Positions 6,654-9,340 of a stretch of DNA of 9,340 nucleotides are shown here, one piece after another. The position numbers and the translations under genes are program-made. Source of the stretch: Sphingobacterium sp. UBA1575 (GTDB lineage: Bacteria; Bacteroidota; Bacteroidia; Sphingobacteriales; Sphingobacteriaceae); assembly GCA_002322865.1 (NCBI GenBank), contig DCOH01000050.1:80459-89798 (forward strand), read 5' to 3'. The first letter of the stretch is position 1. Each line of letters begins with the position of its first letter. A model generated the notes under the pieces. That model was not told the DNA's origin. It did not search any database and saw nothing but the letters and a program-made list of their open reading frames with translations.

Positions 6654-7628
6654 ATGAATAGATTTAAAGCCTTGTATTTCATATTATTAGCGATTGTTTT
6701 GGGGCATGGTTGTGCGCCAAAAGAATCAGAAAGCTATATAGCAGACGGTAGTTATACGGGTTCCATATCCATTTCTGGAGCATTTGCTTTATATCCCTTG
6801 GCGGTATTATGGTCGGAGGATTTTAAGAAGATTCATCCCAATGTACGGTTTAATATCTCGGCGGGTGGAGCGGGAAAAGGTATAGCGGATGTGTTGACCG
6901 ATATGGTGGATATTGGATTTGTTTCCCGTGACCTACATCCACAGGAAACAGAGCGAGGAGCCTTTCCCATTACCGTGGCGAAAGATGCTGTCATAGCAAC
7001 CATCAATAGCCAACATCCCAATATGGCGCTCTTAAAAGAAAGGGGTTTAACGGTCAAAGAATTGGAAAACATATTTATACATGGTACTTATAAACGCTGG
7101 AAGGATATTGATTCCAGGATGGTTGATGCGCCGATCTTGGTCTATAGCCGATCGGACGCTGCAGGAGCAGCGGAAACTTGGGCCAAGTTTTTCAAGTCAT
7201 CACAAGAAGATCTGAAAGGCATTGGGATATTTGGTGATCCTGGTCTAGCGCAAGTGGTGAAGGAAAACAAATTGGCTGTTGGATTCAATAATATCAATTA
7301 TGTTTTTGATCTAAATACAAAGCATACATCAGAAAGGATAAGCGCCTTACCTATAGATATTAATGCCAACGGAAGAATAGATGAGCAGGAAGATTTTTAT
7401 GGGCATCTGGATTCGCTAACCAAAGCCATTGGTAATGGTTCTTATCCATCGCCTCCTGCACGAGACCTGATGTTTGTTGTACTAGAAGGAAATCGATCAA
7501 AACTGCTGAAAGAATTTTTTGGATTTATTCTTCAAGCAAAAGAACAAGGATACTTATTAGCACAAGGTTATGTGCCATTGGACAATGCTACATTAAGTCG
7601 GCAAATAGAAAAACTGAATAAATTATAA
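6654..7628 (+). CDS. PstS-family ABC transporter substrate-binding lipoprotein
   Basis: This is a predicted periplasm-facing oxyanion-binding lipoprotein that delivers its ligand to the permeases encoded next. The 324 residues start with a lipoprotein-type signal: a short basic N-terminus, a hydrophobic core (6-17) and a likely lipidated C20 in LGHGC. The box is not canonical because -3 is Gly, not Leu. PstS-like landmarks are SGAFALYPLA (41-50), SAGGAGKG (69-76), VDIGFVSRD (85-93), YSRSDAAGAAE (164-174) and a closing PSPPARDL (265-272). Compared with classical PstS motifs (GSTT, GSG, R-x-x-SGT), several anion-binding Ser/Thr positions are Ala, although D86 and R166 remain. Residues 235-246 form an EF-hand-like loop. 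Phosphate is the default ligand by family, but the ligand is not settled. The start has an A-rich upstream region and no Shine-Dalgarno site. Confidence 0.88.
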   Translation: MNRFKALYFILLAIVLGHGCAPKESESYIADGSYTGSISISGAFALYPLAVLWSEDFKKIHPNVRFNISAGGAGKGIADVLTDMVDIGFVSRDLHPQETERGAFPITVAKDAVIATINSQHPNMALLKERGLTVKELENIFIHGTYKRWKDIDSRMVDAPILVYSRSDAAGAAETWAKFFKSSQEDLKGIGIFGDPGLAQVVKENKLAVGFNNINYVFDLNTKHTSERISALPIDINANGRIDEQEDFYGHLDSLTKAIGNGSYPSPPARDLMFVVLEGNRSKLLKEFFGFILQAKEQGYLLAQGYVPLDNATLSRQIEKLNKL

Positions 7629-7648
7629 GCTTAAAAGCGTAGGTATTC

Positions 7649-8536
7649 ATGGACATAAGAATAGTTAAGGATAAATTAGTAAAAAACAGTTCGGCCGTAT
7701 TATTGGGTTTTACCCTCCTGCTGGTATTGTTGATTTTTATTGGACTTATCCTCAAATCGCAACCTTTATTGGAATCTTATCCCCTAAGCGACATCCTATC
7801 CAAGAGTGTTTGGGCGCCTATGAAAGGAGAATTTGGTTTTTTGCCCTTTATATTAGGAACGGTTTGGGTAACACTTATCGCCTTATTGATCGCTGTTCCT
7901 TTATGTATTATGGCTGCTGTTTATTTGGTGGAGTATGCTGAAGACCGATTAAGGAATATAGTCCTACCCTTGGTCAATGTGCTGGCCGCCATTCCGCCTG
8001 TTCTGTATGGGGTTTGGGGAGTACTTTTTGTCGTGCCGGTGATTAGGGATGCAATTGCCCCACTTTTTGGCCTGCAGGTTTCTGGTTATTCTGTTTTTGC
8101 TGGTGGAATGGTATTAGCGGTGATGATATTCCCCATTATGGTGAGCATCATGGTGGAAGTGATACAGACTATCCCACAAGAATTGAAGGCCGTTTCGCTC
8201 TCCTTAGGCGCTACAAAATGGGAAACCATCCAACACGTCATCCTGAAGAAAGCAAGGCCAGGTATCACTGCCGCCGTTGTATTGGCAATTTCTCGTGCTT
8301 TTGGAGAAACAATTGCGGTATTGATGGTTTGTGGGAACATTCCTAAAGTTCCGAACAGTTTATTCGATGCTGGTTATCCGATTCCTGCACTTATTGCCAA
8401 TAATTTTGGGGAGATGATGTCAATCCCGCTTTACGATGCTGCATTGATGTTTGCAGCGCTGTTGCTTTTCATCATCATTTTTGGGTTCAACCTCGTTTCC
8501 AGGTTGATATTAAATAAATTAGAAGCTCCACATTAA
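7649..8536 (+). CDS. PstC-like ABC transporter permease
   Basis: This is an inner-membrane permease subunit that should pair with the PstA-like protein encoded 2 nt downstream to form the translocation pore. The 295-residue protein has about six hydrophobic segments, near residues 16-36, 64-94, 105-131, 147-171, 206-227 and 262-287. The cytoplasmic coupling (EAA) loop reads IPQELKAVSLSLGATKWET (175-193) and is followed by ARPGITAA. The AAIPPVLYGVWG stretch (113-124) and AISRAFGET (213-221) are characteristic of PstC. It begins 20 nt after the binding-protein gene, with only a weak upstream TAGGT. It is complete and is the second gene of the importer operon. Assignment to the PstC/PstA permease family is secure. 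Whether the substrate is phosphate depends on the binding protein. Confidence 0.9.
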   Translation: MDIRIVKDKLVKNSSAVLLGFTLLLVLLIFIGLILKSQPLLESYPLSDILSKSVWAPMKGEFGFLPFILGTVWVTLIALLIAVPLCIMAAVYLVEYAEDRLRNIVLPLVNVLAAIPPVLYGVWGVLFVVPVIRDAIAPLFGLQVSGYSVFAGGMVLAVMIFPIMVSIMVEVIQTIPQELKAVSLSLGATKWETIQHVILKKARPGITAAVVLAISRAFGETIAVLMVCGNIPKVPNSLFDAGYPIPALIANNFGEMMSIPLYDAALMFAALLLFIIIFGFNLVSRLILNKLEAPH

Positions 8537-8538
8537 TC

Positions 8539-9340
8539 ATGGCCGACATTTCGAAAAGACTTCAAAAAGAAAGGATTGCCAAATTGCTCATGCAGCTTTC
8601 GGGCATAGTGATCACAGGATCCTTATTTCTGATCTTAGGGACCATCCTGTATAAGGGCTTGCCCCATTTGACCTGGGAAATGATTTCACAAACACCGAAG
8701 GGAGGATTTTACCTGGGAAAATCTGGAGGTGTATTGAATGCGATTATCGGTTCCTTATATTTGGCTGGGTTATCTACGCTATTGGCCACATTGGTCGGTA
8801 TACCCATAGCGATATACCTGCATGTGTATGTGCGACAAGGCACTGTAATTTCTAGGTTTTCCAAATTACTCTTTGATGTGTTATTTGGTATCCCCTCTAT
8901 CGTATATGGTGCCATAGCATTCAGCATGATGGTTTTCTTTGGGATCAGGGTTTCCCTTCTTGGTGGAGTGATCACCATAACCTTATTGACCATTCCAATT
9001 GTGGTAAGAACATTGGATGAGCTTATGCGTACCATTCCACCGGACCTGAAACATGTAACAGCATCCTTGGGTGCTACGCGCTGGGAATCGGCCAAAGTGA
9101 TGCTCAAATATATCCGACCTGGTTTGTTCACGGCTTTATTGTTGGCATTTGGTCGCGCTATTGGCGATGTGGCCGGCGTGATGTTGACCACAGGCTATTC
9201 CGATAATATCCCCAAATATTTGGATGAACCGACGGCTACCCTGCCCCTGGCCATATTCTTCCAACTCAGCAGCCCTATTCCAGAGGTGCAAGGTCGGGCT
9301 TATGCCTCCGCTTTGATCCTTACATTTTTAATTTTAATTA
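8539..9340 (+). CDS. PstA-like ABC transporter permease (3' end cut by window)
   Basis: This is the second permease subunit of the importer. The frame is open from the ATG at 8539 to the window end with no stop, giving 267 visible residues. PstA proteins are usually about 280-300 residues, so only a short tail is missing. Hydrophobic segments lie near 20-38, 64-94, 106-134, 138-158, 196-216 and from 254. The coupling loop IPPDLKHVTASLGATRWES (166-184) is followed by RPGLFTALL. Where classical PstA reads AIGETAPLL, this protein has AIGDVAGVM (207-215), then TATLPLAIFFQL (232-243), which suggests a distinct branch of the family. The start is 2 nt after the pstC-like stop, so translation is probably coupled. 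A PstB-type ATPase gene is expected just downstream but is outside the window. Confidence 0.88.
   Translation, partial: MADISKRLQKERIAKLLMQLSGIVITGSLFLILGTILYKGLPHLTWEMISQTPKGGFYLGKSGGVLNAIIGSLYLAGLSTLLATLVGIPIAIYLHVYVRQGTVISRFSKLLFDVLFGIPSIVYGAIAFSMMVFFGIRVSLLGGVITITLLTIPIVVRTLDELMRTIPPDLKHVTASLGATRWESAKVMLKYIRPGLFTALLLAFGRAIGDVAGVMLTTGYSDNIPKYLDEPTATLPLAIFFQLSSPIPEVQGRAYASALILTFLILI

Noticed and set aside
8709..9191. A 160-codon minus-strand open frame opposite the PstA-like gene
   Set aside because: The plus-strand frame encodes a clear permease with a coupling loop and membrane segments. The antisense frame shows no recognisable features.
1..9340. CRISPR arrays, insertion sequences, phage genes, tRNA or rRNA genes
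   Set aside because: No regularly spaced repeats, transposase-like proteins, terminal inverted repeats or RNA gene signatures were seen. The region is a continuous run of metabolic and transport genes.

Overview
The window looks like chromosomal DNA from a member of the Bacteroidota, most likely the Sphingobacteriaceae (Sphingobacterium or Pedobacter type). Three things point there. The DNA is AT-rich and tightly packed, with weak or absent Shine-Dalgarno sites. Both apparent promoters carry the TAnnTTTG -7 box used by the Bacteroidota primary sigma factor. The gene set (a ~700-residue sulfite reductase with a C-terminal HEPN-like domain, split siroheme genes, an Fe-S type CysH, and CysN without a fused APS kinase) matches what I recall from that phylum. 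The genus is inference.

Positions 158-6484, minus strand, form one compact operon for assimilatory sulfate reduction and its cofactor. Read in the direction of transcription it holds sulfite reductase, uroporphyrinogen-III C-methyltransferase, precorrin-2 dehydrogenase/ferrochelatase, APS reductase (cysH), and sulfate adenylyltransferase subunits 2 (cysD) and 1 (cysN). CysDN activates sulfate to APS, CysH reduces APS to sulfite, and the siroheme enzyme reduces sulfite to sulfide. The two middle genes make the siroheme that the reductase needs. Genes overlap by 4 and 23 nt or are separated by 10-17 nt. A small hairpin followed by a short U-run lies about 30 nt after cysN, and the remaining 5' 157 nt hold no gene.

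Positions 6485-6653 are a 169-nt divergent control region. A -7 box faces each way, and a short imperfect inverted repeat lies almost exactly midway between the two boxes.

Positions 6654-9340, plus strand, hold the start of an ABC importer operon of the phosphate (Pst) family: a lipoprotein binding protein, a PstC-like permease and a PstA-like permease cut off by the window end. The ATPase would be expected just beyond. The binding protein has Ala where classical PstS has several anion-binding Ser/Thr residues, and it carries an EF-hand-like loop. Together with its position facing the sulfate operon, this leaves open whether the imported anion is phosphate.

Most of the window is well-understood metabolism. 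The points most worth a second look are the ligand of the Pst-like importer, its EF-hand-like loop, the HEPN-like tail on the sulfite reductase, and the shared control region. I saw no phage, IS element, CRISPR array, tRNA or rRNA.
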